NCBI GenBank assembly: GCA_018266075.1
Contig: JAFEBB010000005.1
Coordinates: 62,001 to 126,000 of the forward strand
DNA from: Deltaproteobacteria bacterium
GTDB taxonomy: Bacteria > Myxococcota > Myxococcia > Myxococcales > SZAS-1
DNA: 64,000 bases
Reading direction: 5' to 3'
A model generated the notes under the pieces. That model had not been told where the DNA came from. It worked only from the letters and a program-made list of their open reading frames with translations, and made no database searches. The position numbers and the translations under genes were made by a program. This document shows, in pieces, positions 1 to 8,051 of the stretch (position 1 is the first letter of the stretch; each line of letters starts with the position of its first letter).

Positions 1-2
1 CG

Positions 3-263
3 CAGTGGGCGGTCGAGGTCTACCAGGCCGGCGGCTCCATCCAGCCCACCTGGACGCTCACCACCAGCGACGGCCAGAGCATCAACTCGGGCTCCTCGCA
101 GCCGTACGTCTACGTGACCAACGGCATCACCGGCACCTTCAGCGTCCAGGACAACGGCGCGCAGCAGGGCGACTACGCGTTCTACTACTTGATCTCTTAC
201 ACCCAGCAGGGCGAGAGCACGGGCTCGTACGCGTTCTGGCCCGTCGCCGTGTACATGAACTGA
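3..263 (+). CDS. C-terminal end of a secreted protein (partial)
   Basis: This frame is open from the left edge of the window to TGA at 261-263, so only the last 86 residues are present. Its third codon positions are almost all G or C, which sets it apart from the overlapping alternative frames. The fragment is rich in Gly, Ser, Thr, Gln and Tyr with alternating hydrophobic residues, for example QPYVYVTNGITGTF and YAFYYLISYT. That pattern suggests a beta-sandwich or another extracellular fold. There are no Cys residues and no recognisable catalytic motif. I cannot name the family from this piece. Confidence 0.6.
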   Translation, partial: QWAVEVYQAGGSIQPTWTLTTSDGQSINSGSSQPYVYVTNGITGTFSVQDNGAQQGDYAFYYLISYTQQGESTGSYAFWPVAVYMN

Positions 264-360
264 GCGACCCCACACCGGGTGTGAACGCGGCGCCGACCCC
301 CGGAAGGAGCGGGGGCGAGCGCCGCGCGCCTTTGGGCCCAAGCTGCGATAGCGTTTGGGG

Positions 361-2886
361 ATGCCCAACTCCTCGCGCCTCCTGATCCTCGCGGCGTTCG
401 CGCTCGCCGCGTGCAGCGACAACGCGTCGAAGCCCAAGAGCGGCCGCGACGCCGGGACGCACTACCTTCCCGACGGCGGGCAGCAGTTCCCCGACGGCGG
501 CGTGGAGCTCCCCGACGGCGGCGGCCTCCTGCCCGACGGCGGCGTGCCTGGGCTCTGCGCGTCGCACACCGACTGCGCGGCGGGCCAGGTGTGCATCGCC
601 GGGAGCTGCTCGACCGCGGGCTCGGTGGGCGTCGGCGGGCGTTGCTACGCCTCGCTCGACTGCGGCACGGGCCTCTACTGCTCGCCGTACGGCTTCTGCG
701 CGCATGCGGGCTCGGGCGCGAGCGACGCGGGCTGCACCACCGACGGCGACTGCGCGAGCGGCCTGCGCTGCGTGTACTCGGGCTTCGCGGCCCACTGCGG
801 CGCATCGACCGGGAACGGCGACCTGGGCGACGCGTGCACCGCGCAGACGGACTGCATGGCGGGCCTGTTCTGCTCCAACGGCCTCGGCGGCGCGGCGCGC
901 ACCTGCCAGGCGTACGGCGCGGCGTTCCCGCCGTACACCGGCCCGACCTGCACCGACGACACGCCGCTGCGCGTGTACTTCTCGGTGCCGCGGCCGTCGG
1001 GCTATCCGTCGGACTTCTTCAAGCTGCCGTACCCGAACGACATCCGCGTCACCACCGACTCGGACGGCGGCAAGCACCTCGACATCAGCGACTTCCCAAC
1101 GCCGGGCGTGAGCCTTGCCGACGTGGACCTGGTGCAGCTCTACAAGGACGCGCTGACCGCCGACTTCGATGGCTTCTCGACGGTGGCGCCGGTGACCTTC
1201 CGCTTCTCGGGCGGGATCAACTTCTCGACCATCGGCAACTTCGTGAAGATCGTCGACCTCACGGAGCCGGTGAGCAGCTCGGTCTTCTTCTACGAGTTCA
1301 CGTACGTCACCAATGGCAACAAGTACAACTGCCCCAATCGCCTCACCGTCGGCCCCACCGAGGCCACGCCGTTGAAGGCCGGTCACACCTACGCGGTGCT
1401 GCTGATGAGCGGCATCACCGACGAGAACGGCAACGGCGTCGTGGCCGACGCGGACCTGGTCTCCATCCTCGGCGCGAGCGCGCCGCCGGACACCACGCTC
1501 GCCAACGCGTACGCCGCCTACGCGCCGCTGCGCGCGTGGATCGCCGATCCGAACAACGCCATCTCCTCGAACCAGATCGTGGGCGCCTCGGTGTTCACGG
1601 TGGGCAAGCCGCTCGCGGCCATGACCGGCGTGGCCGCAGCCGTGGCCGCCGAAGCCGCGCCCACGATCTCCGACCTCGAGGTCTGCGGCACCGGCGGCGC
1701 GTCGACGTGCGACGACCTGGGCCCGGACCACGTGTGCTCGGCCGCGTCGCCGGACTTCTACGAGATCCATGGCCGCATCAGCATGCCCATCTACCAGGCC
1801 GGCCAGGAGCCGTACCTCACGCCGGACGCGGGAGGCGGCATCTCCTTCGACGCCAACGGCAACGCCGTGAAGGTGCGCACCGAGAACGTGTGCTTCGCGC
1901 TCACCGTGCCCAAGAGCACCGCGCCCGGCGCAGGCTGGCCGCTGGTCATCACCCACCACGGCACCGGCGGCTCGATGACGGACTTCATCCGCTCGGGCGT
2001 CTCGGACAAGCTGGCCACGGCCGCGACGCCCATGGCCGTCCTCGGCTTCGACGCCGTGGAGCACGCCGACCGCCGCGGCGGCTCGACGCAGGATCCCGAC
2101 AACCTCGTCTTCAATGCGCTCAACCCGCGTGCCGCCCGCGACAACTTCATCCAGGGCGCCGCGGACATCCTCACCGAGGCCAAGTTCGCGGGCCTGGTCG
2201 TGAACGCGGCGGCCGACGGCGGCGGTCCGGGCAACGTCTCGTTCGACGCGACGCACGTGGAGTTCTTCGGCCACTCCCAGGGCTCGACCTCGGGCGAGCT
2301 GGCGCTGCCGTTCCTCGACGCCGCACCGAACGCCGTGCTCTCCGGTGCGAGCGCGCACCTCACCCAGTCGCTGCTGCACAAGACCAGCCCCATCAACATC
2401 AAGGTCGGGCTCGCGGCGCTGCTGCAGGAGGATCCGGGGCAGCTCGACACCGAGCACCCGGTGCTCGGCCTGTACCAGAACTTCTTCGACCGCTCCGACC
2501 CGATCAACTCGGTAGGCGCCATCGTCAACGCGCCGCTCACCGGCCACAACCCGCACAGCGTCTTCCTCACCTGGGGCACGCACGACACGTACACGCCCGA
2601 GCAGGTGCTCAACGCCAACGTGGTGGCCATGAACGTGCCCATCGCGCACGCGGCGGGCACGCCCGACGGCGGCGAGATCCTCGAGGGCGGCGGCTACAAC
2701 CAGGTCGACCGGCCGGTGGCGGGCAACATCACCGTCGGCAGCAGCACCGTGACCGCGGCGTTCTCGCAGTACGCCACGCCCGACGGCGGCGACGGTCACT
2801 TCGTGGCCTTCGAGGTGCCCGGCGCCGAGATCGACTGGACGAACTTCCTCCAGAGCGGCCTCGCGGGCACCCCGCAGCTCCAGTAG
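361..2886 (+). CDS. Cys-rich lipoprotein with alpha/beta-hydrolase (lipase-like) domain
   Basis: This is an 841-residue lipoprotein. The N-terminus MPNSSRLLILAAFALAAC has a lipobox (LAAC), so it should be lipidated and exported. It is followed by four PDGG runs (residues about 37-60) and Cys-rich Dickkopf-like modules of the form CxxxxDCxxGxxC (about 62-185). The C-terminal half contains a lipase-type nucleophile elbow GHSQGST near residue 639, a preceding HHGTGG oxyanion-type loop, an acid candidate in GTHDTYTP (about 742) and a His candidate in DGHF (about 814). Together these make a plausible Ser-Asp-His triad for an outer-surface esterase or lipase. I chose ATG 361 over the in-frame TTG at 355 because it starts directly at the signal peptide. 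The substrate is unknown. Confidence 0.85.
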   Translation: MPNSSRLLILAAFALAACSDNASKPKSGRDAGTHYLPDGGQQFPDGGVELPDGGGLLPDGGVPGLCASHTDCAAGQVCIAGSCSTAGSVGVGGRCYASLDCGTGLYCSPYGFCAHAGSGASDAGCTTDGDCASGLRCVYSGFAAHCGASTGNGDLGDACTAQTDCMAGLFCSNGLGGAARTCQAYGAAFPPYTGPTCTDDTPLRVYFSVPRPSGYPSDFFKLPYPNDIRVTTDSDGGKHLDISDFPTPGVSLADVDLVQLYKDALTADFDGFSTVAPVTFRFSGGINFSTIGNFVKIVDLTEPVSSSVFFYEFTYVTNGNKYNCPNRLTVGPTEATPLKAGHTYAVLLMSGITDENGNGVVADADLVSILGASAPPDTTLANAYAAYAPLRAWIADPNNAISSNQIVGASVFTVGKPLAAMTGVAAAVAAEAAPTISDLEVCGTGGASTCDDLGPDHVCSAASPDFYEIHGRISMPIYQAGQEPYLTPDAGGGISFDANGNAVKVRTENVCFALTVPKSTAPGAGWPLVITHHGTGGSMTDFIRSGVSDKLATAATPMAVLGFDAVEHADRRGGSTQDPDNLVFNALNPRAARDNFIQGAADILTEAKFAGLVVNAAADGGGPGNVSFDATHVEFFGHSQGSTSGELALPFLDAAPNAVLSGASAHLTQSLLHKTSPINIKVGLAALLQEDPGQLDTEHPVLGLYQNFFDRSDPINSVGAIVNAPLTGHNPHSVFLTWGTHDTYTPEQVLNANVVAMNVPIAHAAGTPDGGEILEGGGYNQVDRPVAGNITVGSSTVTAAFSQYATPDGGDGHFVAFEVPGAEIDWTNFLQSGLAGTPQLQ

Positions 2887-2901
2887 CCGCAGCGCACATC
2901 C

Positions 2902-3834
2902 ATGAACTTCTCGATCCTGTCGCGCTCGGCGGCCATCTACACCACCCGCCGGCTCATGGAGGCCGGTGCCGCGCGTGGACACAACGTGCGCGTGCTGGAT
3001 CCGCTCCGCTGCGAGATGCACCTCGACGGCAAGCGCGCGCACCTGTTCTACGAGCGCGCGGACCTGCCGCCGTCCGACGTGGTGGTGCCGCGCATCGGCA
3101 GCTCGATTGCGCCGTACGGGCTCTCGGTGCTCAACCAGTTCGAGCTGCGCGGCATGGCCGTGCTCAACCGCTCGGGCGCGATCGCCACGGCGCGCAACAA
3201 GATGCGCTGCCTGCAGCTCCTGGCCGCGAACGGGATTCCCATTCCTTCGACGGTCATGGCGTCCACGGCGGGTGACCTGAAGGCCATGGTGGCGCTGGTC
3301 GGCGGCGTGCCGGTGCTGGTGAAGGTGCTCCAGGCCGGCGAGCGCGAAGGCGTGATGGTCTGCCGCAGCCTGCAGAGCATGGAGGCCGCGCTCGAGGCCT
3401 TGCTCGGGCTGGGCCACAACCTGCTCATCCAGCAGTACGTGCTCGATCGAAAGGGGCGCGACATCCGCGCGCTGGTGGTGGGCGGCAAGGTGGTGGCCGC
3501 GGCGCGGCGGCGGCCGAAGGTGGGCAAGCTCTCGCGCACGCTCGCGCGCGGCGCGCGGATGGATCGCGTGGAGCTGCCGTCGGAGTTTCAGCGCATCGCC
3601 GTCGAGGCCGCGCAGCACGTGGGCCTCGAGGTGGCCGGCGTGGACCTGCTCGACCTCACCGACGGGCCGCGCATCTTCGAGGTCAACGCCTCGCCGGGGT
3701 TGAAGGATCTCGAAGAGGTGACCGGGCGCGACCTGGCCACGGAGATCGTGCTCCACGCCGAGAGCCTGGCGCCGAAGACCGTGGTTCCCAATGGCGACAA
3801 GCGTCGCCGGGCCGCGCCGCGCGCCGAGCGCTGA
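2902..3834 (+). CDS. rimK: RimK-family ATP-grasp ligase
   Basis: This is a 310-residue cytoplasmic ATP-grasp enzyme of the RimK type. The family ligates glutamate or other amino acids to a protein or small-molecule carboxylate. RimK-like features in order are: the N-terminal ILSRSAAIYTTRRLMEAG, the pre-ATP-grasp DVVVPRIGSS region, NKMRCLQLLAANGIPIP (about 95-112), the ATP-binding VLVKVLQAGEREGV (about 138-151), KGRDIRALVVGG, and the metal-binding FEVNASPGL near residue 263. The gene starts 15 bp after the preceding lipoprotein and probably shares its transcript. Whether it modifies ribosomal protein S6 or another target cannot be read from the sequence. Confidence 0.88.
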   Translation: MNFSILSRSAAIYTTRRLMEAGAARGHNVRVLDPLRCEMHLDGKRAHLFYERADLPPSDVVVPRIGSSIAPYGLSVLNQFELRGMAVLNRSGAIATARNKMRCLQLLAANGIPIPSTVMASTAGDLKAMVALVGGVPVLVKVLQAGEREGVMVCRSLQSMEAALEALLGLGHNLLIQQYVLDRKGRDIRALVVGGKVVAAARRRPKVGKLSRTLARGARMDRVELPSEFQRIAVEAAQHVGLEVAGVDLLDLTDGPRIFEVNASPGLKDLEEVTGRDLATEIVLHAESLAPKTVVPNGDKRRRAAPRAER

Positions 3835-3945
3835 ACGCGGCCAGCCGACCGCCCGTGTCGTTCGGGCCGCAAGCCCACTCGAACGCTTTCGCGCCCTTGG
3901 CTCCGGCATCTGCGCTGCACTCCCGACCTGCGTCAGGAGGAGTCG

Positions 3946-4338
3946 ATGCAGCGCGCCGAACAGCAGCCGCCGAGACGCCGACTGCGGCGGTTCGTGCGGC
4001 CGCGGCGGCGCTGGAGAAACGCGGGGATCGCGCCGCATCCGCTGGGCGCGCTGCTGAATCCGAAGGTCGCAGTGCTGCTGGTCACATCCCCGCAGGCGGC
4101 CGACGCGCTCGCTCGGGTGGCAACCGCGCTGACGGCCGCACCGCTGGTCGCAGGAATTGCGAACGCTCCCTCGCTGCAGCGGCTCTGGTCGCGCGGGCAG
4201 GTGTTGCGCTTCCACAGCCGCGACGGGACGTTGGCCGCCGCACTGTTCCTCCCGCGAGCGCGCTGGCCGGCGCCGTTCCACCGGTTGACGCGGCTGGCCC
4301 TTGAATTTCGGACGCGTCCTTGGCATCCAAGCGGGTAA
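3946..4338 (+). CDS. hypothetical basic protein
   Basis: This is a 130-residue protein I do not recognise. An excellent ribosome-binding site (AGGAGG at 3935-3940) lies five bases before the ATG. Third positions are strongly G/C, which supports it over the other frames open here. The first 30 residues are very rich in Arg (RRRLRRFVRPRRRWR). They are followed by LLNPKVAVLLVTSP and a short Ala-rich hydrophobic stretch. The arrangement suggests a nucleic-acid-binding or membrane-associated tail, but nothing specific can be claimed. It lies between the RimK-like gene and the DsbD-alpha-like gene, all in the same direction. Confidence 0.5.
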   Translation: MQRAEQQPPRRRLRRFVRPRRRWRNAGIAPHPLGALLNPKVAVLLVTSPQAADALARVATALTAAPLVAGIANAPSLQRLWSRGQVLRFHSRDGTLAAALFLPRARWPAPFHRLTRLALEFRTRPWHPSG

Positions 4339-4353
4339 CTCTTTGGAGATTCA

Positions 4354-4758
4354 ATGATCCGGACCCTGGGACTGACGCTCGGCGTGCTTCTGGCCGCCAA
4401 CGTGGCGCGCGCGGACGACGCGAAGAAGTACGAGCTCAAGATCGAGCCGGGCACGGCCAAGGTCGGTGCGAAGGGCAAGGCGGCGGTGAAGATCAACGTC
4501 GCGGCGGGCTCGCACGTGAGCGAGGACGCGCCCATGAAGTTCGTGCTCAAGGCCGAGGGCGTGAAGCTCGACAAGGAGAAGCTCACCCAGGCCGACGTGA
4601 TCGAGGGCAAGGGCGCGAGCCCGAAGCTGGAGATCCCGTTCACGGCCGAGAAGGCCGGCGCCGCCAAGATCGAAGCCGATGCCACGTTCATCGTGTGCAC
4701 CAAGGAGCTCTGCGAGCGCGAGCAGGAGCACCTCTCGATCCCGGTGAACGTGCAGTAA
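4354..4758 (+). CDS. periplasmic DsbD-alpha-like protein
   Basis: This is a 134-residue exported protein with a clear signal peptide (MIRTLGLTLGVLLAANVARA, cleaved after ARA). The mature part is a single beta-rich domain. It ends in FIVCTKELCEREQEHLSIPV, which resembles the N-terminal periplasmic domain of the thiol:disulfide interchange protein DsbD, where a Cys pair sits in a similar C-terminal strand. The two Cys here are spaced C-x5-C (about residues 115-121). DsbD normally joins this domain to a membrane domain and a thioredoxin domain. Neither is encoded nearby, so this is a stand-alone version whose redox partner is unknown. Confidence 0.65.
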   Translation: MIRTLGLTLGVLLAANVARADDAKKYELKIEPGTAKVGAKGKAAVKINVAAGSHVSEDAPMKFVLKAEGVKLDKEKLTQADVIEGKGASPKLEIPFTAEKAGAAKIEADATFIVCTKELCEREQEHLSIPVNVQ

Positions 4759-4838
4759 CCGGTTGGTTACAATCGTGGTTGTGGGAGGCGCTTCCCAGCG
4801 CCGACACCCGCAACCCATCGGTTACATCCAAGGCTCCA

Positions 4839-5579
4839 ATGCCCCGAATCATCTTCGGCGTGAACCCGGTCCTCGAGGCCCTTCGCGCCCACCCGGATCA
4901 GGTGGAGCGCATCCTCGTGGCCGAGGGTGCCAAGCCGCACGCGATTGGCGAGATCCACTCGCGCGCGGGCAAGGCGCGCGTCCGCGTGGAGACCGTTCCG
5001 CGCAACCGGCTCGACGCGGCTGCCGAAGGCGGCGTGCACCAGGGCGTGGTCGCCGAGGTCGCCGAGTTCAAGTACGTGGACCTCGAGGATCTGCTCGAGG
5101 GCACGTCGGACGAGCCGCCGCTCATCGTGCTCCTCGACGGCATCCAGGATCCGCACAACCTGGGCGCGCTCATTCGCTCGGCGCACGCGTTCGGCGCGGA
5201 CGGCGTGGTCATTCCGCAAGATCGCGCCTCGGGCGTGACGGCCGTGGCCGCGAAGGCCTCGGCGGGGGCCGTCGAGCACTGCAAGGTCGCGCGGGTGGTG
5301 AACCTCTCGCGCGCGGTGGAGCAGCTCAAGGAAGCGAACATCTGGACGGCCGCCGCGGTCGTCGACGGCGACAAGCTGCCCTGGGAGCTCGACCTCGCTG
5401 GCCCGAGCGCGATCGTGATCGGCGCCGAGGGCACGGGCGTGCGGCCGCTGGTGGCCAAGACCTGCGACTTCCGCGTGCGCATCCCCATGGCCGGCTCGCT
5501 TGGCAGCCTCAACGCCAGCGCGGCGGGCGCCACGCTCCTCTACGAAGCCATGCGCCAAAGGACGAAAACTGGCCGTTGA
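4839..5579 (+). CDS. rlmB: 23S rRNA (guanosine-2'-O-)-methyltransferase RlmB
   Basis: This is a 246-residue SpoU/TrmH-family RNA methyltransferase. The N-terminal substrate-binding domain starts with the typical IIFGVNPVLEALRAHP. The SPOUT domain carries all three signature motifs: motif 1 DPHNLGALIRSAHAFGADGV (about 104-123), motif 2 IVIGAEGTGV (about 196-205) and motif 3 IPMAGSLGSLNASAAGATLLYE (about 218-238). Together they form the knotted S-adenosylmethionine site. The family 2'-O-methylates a guanosine in the 23S rRNA peptidyl-transferase region (G2251 in E. coli). I placed the start at ATG 4839, where family similarity begins. The frame is open upstream, but that part is antisense-like junk. 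Confidence 0.93.
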   Translation: MPRIIFGVNPVLEALRAHPDQVERILVAEGAKPHAIGEIHSRAGKARVRVETVPRNRLDAAAEGGVHQGVVAEVAEFKYVDLEDLLEGTSDEPPLIVLLDGIQDPHNLGALIRSAHAFGADGVVIPQDRASGVTAVAAKASAGAVEHCKVARVVNLSRAVEQLKEANIWTAAAVVDGDKLPWELDLAGPSAIVIGAEGTGVRPLVAKTCDFRVRIPMAGSLGSLNASAAGATLLYEAMRQRTKTGR

Positions 5580-5632
5580 CAGGTGCCGAGGTGCCGGGTT
5601 ACCTAGCGCGTCCGTTCGTCGCTGAGGGCCGT

Positions 5633-5989
5633 GTGACCAAGGATCCCAAGCGCGAGAAGGAGCTGGTCGACCAAATCGCTGCCGGTTGGGTGGCAGCGCA
5701 GGCGCAGCTGGAGCGCTTGAAGCGGGCGGTCGACGAGCAGCAGTCGCTGGGGAACGCGAAGGTCAAGTTGGAGGCGGTGCAGCGGGAGCGGGAAGCGAAG
5801 CTGATTGCTCTGGGAGAAGCGGCCCTGGGTCAGTTTCGGGATGCGAAGGACGTCCCTACAGCGCTACGGGCCGCGCTGGAGGCAGTGAAGGTGACGGAAG
5901 CGAAGTTGCAGGCCCAGCGGTCGTCGATCCAGGACCTCCTGGCCGAGGCCGATGTTGTAAAGCCGGTCAAGAAGCCGGTGAAGCGCTAG
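5633..5989 (+). CDS. small coiled-coil protein
   Basis: This is a 118-residue hydrophilic protein predicted from its heptad pattern to be mostly coiled coil (for example AQAQLERLKRAVDEQQ and KVKLEAVQREREAKLIAL). It ends in a basic VKPVKKPVKR tail. Starts at GTG 5633, GTG 5591 and TTG 5576 are all in frame. I chose GTG 5633 because upstream residues lack the codon bias. A perfect TTGACA hexamer overlapping the rlmB stop (5576-5581) could be the -35 box of a promoter for this gene, but the matching -10 is poor. tRNA-Ala follows 25 bp downstream. No family was recognised. Confidence 0.55.
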   Translation: MTKDPKREKELVDQIAAGWVAAQAQLERLKRAVDEQQSLGNAKVKLEAVQREREAKLIALGEAALGQFRDAKDVPTALRAALEAVKVTEAKLQAQRSSIQDLLAEADVVKPVKKPVKR

Positions 5990-6014
5990 CGGATCCCAGT
6001 CCGCGACGAGTTGT

Positions 6015-6090
6015 GGGGTCATAGCTCAGCTGGGAGAGCGCCTGAATGGCATTCAGGAGGTCGACGGTTCGATCCCGTCTGGCTCCACCA
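6015..6090 (+). tRNA. tRNA-Ala (anticodon GGC)
   Basis: This is a 76-nt cloverleaf with encoded CCA. The acceptor GGGGTCA pairs with TGGCTCC (one G-T and one T-G wobble). The D arm contains AGCTGGGAGAGC, the anticodon stem is CCTGA/TCAGG, and the anticodon GGC is at 6048-6050. The T arm carries GGTTCGATCC. It reads GCC and GCU alanine codons. A strong intrinsic terminator starts six bases after the CCA, so the transcript probably ends there. Confidence 0.97.
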
Positions 6091-6096
6091 AATCAG

Positions 6097-6133
6097 CCCC
6101 GGTCATCCAAGTGGATGACCGGGGTTTTTGTTT
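6097..6133 (+). terminator. intrinsic terminator after tRNA-Ala
   Basis: A perfect 12-bp stem (CCCCGGTCATCC at 6097-6108 and GGATGACCGGGG at 6113-6124) closes an AAGT loop. It is followed by TTTTTGTTTT. This is a textbook rho-independent terminator directly behind the tRNA. Confidence 0.95.
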
Positions 6134-6145
6134 TCGGGGTGCGCC

Positions 6146-7393
6146 ATGCACGCGTTGCTCCTCGCCGTCGCGCTCACTGCCGCGCCTGCGCAGAGGCCGA
6201 TCCTCATCAGCGTCGATGACCTGCCCATCGCCTCGGGCAAGCTGCACCCCGATCCCGCCGAGCGCCTGAAGATCACCCAGGACCTGCTCGCGGTGCTCGC
6301 CAGGCACCACGTGCCTGCCATCGGCATGGTCGTGGGCAAGAACCACACGACGCCGGCCGACGAGGCGCTGCTCGATCTTTGGGTCAAGGCCGGGCTCGAG
6401 CTCGGCAACCACACCTTTTCGCATCCCGACGCGAGCAAGCTCGACGCGAAGGATTTCATCGCCGACGCCGACAAGGAGCGCGCGTGGCTGGCCAGGTTCC
6501 TCGCCGCGCGCGGCAAGACGCTGCGCTACTTCCGCTACCCGTACCTCGACGAGGGCGAAACGCCGGCCAAGCTCGACACGCTTCGCGCATACCTCGCGTC
6601 GAGCCATCAGACGAACCTTCCCGTCACCATCGACGACCAGGACTGGAGCTTCGAGGACGACTGGGTGGCTGCGCGGCGCAAGAACGACGCGCACGCGATG
6701 GCGGAGATTGCGGCCGACTACCAGGCCGCGCTGCGCATCCACGTGGAGCACTTCGAGGCCGAGAGCGACAAGCTCTTCGGTCACGCGGTGCCGGAGATCG
6801 TGTTGTTGCACGCGGAAGAGGTGAGCGCCGCGCAGTGGGACGCGTTCTTCACCTGGCTGGAGTCGACGGGGCACCGGTTCGCGGGCGTCGACGAGGTGAT
6901 GGCCGATCCCGCGTACCAGACGCGGCAGACCTACGTCGGGCCGCACGGCATCAGCCTCTGGGATCGCATTCGCGTGGAGCGGCGGAAGCTCGACGCCACC
7001 TCCGCCATCGCCAAGTTCCTGCAAGTGCAGGTCGCCGCCTGGAATCGGGGTGACCTGGAGACCTTCACGCGCGCGTACGCCGACGACGCCACGTTCGTGT
7101 CACCTTCTGGTTTCAATTCCGGTCGCGCGGCGGTGCTCGAGCGCTACAAGAGGAAGTACCCCGACCGGAAGGCGATGGGGCGGCTCTCGCTGGAGCTCCA
7201 GGAGACGCGGCTCCTCGAGGGCGATGAGTTCACCTACTTCGGCGACACGGTGCCCAGCCACATCCAGGGGGCCACCGTGGCCGCTCGCTGGAAGCTCGAG
7301 CTCGATGGCAAGCCGGCCGCGACCGGGACCACGCTGCTCGTGCTGCGGCCCGTGGGCGACGGCTGGGAGATCCTGCAAGACGCGTCGATGTAG
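6146..7393 (+). CDS. secreted polysaccharide deacetylase (NodB) with C-terminal NTF2-like domain
   Basis: This is a 415-residue exported protein with signal peptide MHALLLAVALTAAPAQ. Residues about 20-260 match the NodB polysaccharide-deacetylase fold: the metal/catalytic Asp pair in ISVDDLPIA, the His motif GNHTFSHPD (about 90), and LRYFRYPYLDEG (about 130). The last 130 residues (from about 285) are a separate NTF2/SnoaL-like domain, with the hallmark VQVAAWNRGDLETFTRAYADDATF and a closing WEILQDASM strand. NodB enzymes remove acetyl groups from N-acetylglucosamine polymers, here probably in the periplasm. The pairing with an NTF2-like domain is unusual and its role is unknown. ATG 6146 was chosen because the signal peptide begins there. 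Confidence 0.82.
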   Translation: MHALLLAVALTAAPAQRPILISVDDLPIASGKLHPDPAERLKITQDLLAVLARHHVPAIGMVVGKNHTTPADEALLDLWVKAGLELGNHTFSHPDASKLDAKDFIADADKERAWLARFLAARGKTLRYFRYPYLDEGETPAKLDTLRAYLASSHQTNLPVTIDDQDWSFEDDWVAARRKNDAHAMAEIAADYQAALRIHVEHFEAESDKLFGHAVPEIVLLHAEEVSAAQWDAFFTWLESTGHRFAGVDEVMADPAYQTRQTYVGPHGISLWDRIRVERRKLDATSAIAKFLQVQVAAWNRGDLETFTRAYADDATFVSPSGFNSGRAAVLERYKRKYPDRKAMGRLSLELQETRLLEGDEFTYFGDTVPSHIQGATVAARWKLELDGKPAATGTTLLVLRPVGDGWEILQDASM

Positions 7394-7550
7394 CGCGTTC
7401 AGGTTCGCAGCGCCTCGCGCGTCAGCAGCGCGTACCGCGAGGGTCATCATGCGTGCCTACTTCGAGAAGCTGAGCTCCTGAGTCGTCCCCGGCGCGCGAG
7501 CGCCGAGCGGGACGCTGCTGTGAATCGCTTTCAATCGAAGTGAGCCCAAC

Positions 7551-7886
7551 ATGGACAGGCATGACCGGGGACGTACGTCCTCGCAGCGCGCGCACGGCGC
7601 GCGCAAGACGATGCAGTTGTGCAAGCAGGTGCAGCGCGTGGTGGCGAGCGTGCTCGCGGAGTGTGCGGATGGGCACGTGAGCCAGCTCTCGCTGCTGGGC
7701 GTGGAGCCCGCGGCCGGTTCGAGCGTGCTGCGCGTGGCCGTGGTGGCCATGGGCGCGGACGGCGAAGCGCTCGCGGCGACGCGTGCAGCGCTGGAGCAGT
7801 TGAAGCCGTACCTGCGGATGGAGGTGGCCGACGCCATCTGCCGCAAGCGTGTGCCCGAGCTGGTGTTCTCGGTCGTGCCTGCGTGA
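7551..7886 (+). CDS. RbfA-like protein
   Basis: This is a 111-residue protein that resembles ribosome-binding factor A. It has an N-terminal helix QVQRVVASVLAE, two strands SQLSLLGVEP and SVLRVAVVAM, a long helix ALAATRAALEQLKPYLRMEVADAI, and the final strand RKRVPELVFSVVP. This last segment corresponds to the highly characteristic RbfA ending (R.VPEL.F). RbfA binds the 30S subunit during 16S maturation. The usual rbfA gene sits in a nusA-infB operon, which is not present here, so this may be a paralogue. The basic N-terminal extension (MDRHDRGRTSSQRAHGARK) is not typical. Confidence 0.65.
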   Translation: MDRHDRGRTSSQRAHGARKTMQLCKQVQRVVASVLAECADGHVSQLSLLGVEPAAGSSVLRVAVVAMGADGEALAATRAALEQLKPYLRMEVADAICRKRVPELVFSVVPA

Positions 7887-8051
7887 CAGCGCGTCGTCGG
7901 CGTGCGCGAACCGCGCGCCAATGCGGCAAATCGGTGCCCGGGGACGATGGCGCGAATGACATCGCGTCAATCGTCCTCGGGCGCTGAATTTCGTTCGGCC
8001 ACGTCGCGTTTGCCGCTTGCTCGCACAACCCGCGAGCGAGGAGGCACGCAC

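Noticed and set aside
139-4326. Very long antisense open frame opposite the lipoprotein and RimK genes
   Set aside because: It is Arg/Ala/Gly-rich with no family signal and mirrors the codon bias of the plus-strand genes. Such frames also span 18789-23330 (+), 24292-29607 (-) and 52567-58032 (-). They come from high GC and few stop codons.
5576-5604. Promoter with a perfect TTGACA overlapping the rlmB stop
   Set aside because: The hexamer 17 bp downstream (TTACCT) is a poor -10, so I mention it only as a possibility under the coiled-coil gene.
6128-6145. Earlier start for the deacetylase gene
   Set aside because: The in-frame codons before ATG 6146 lie within the terminator T-tract of the tRNA unit and break the signal peptide.
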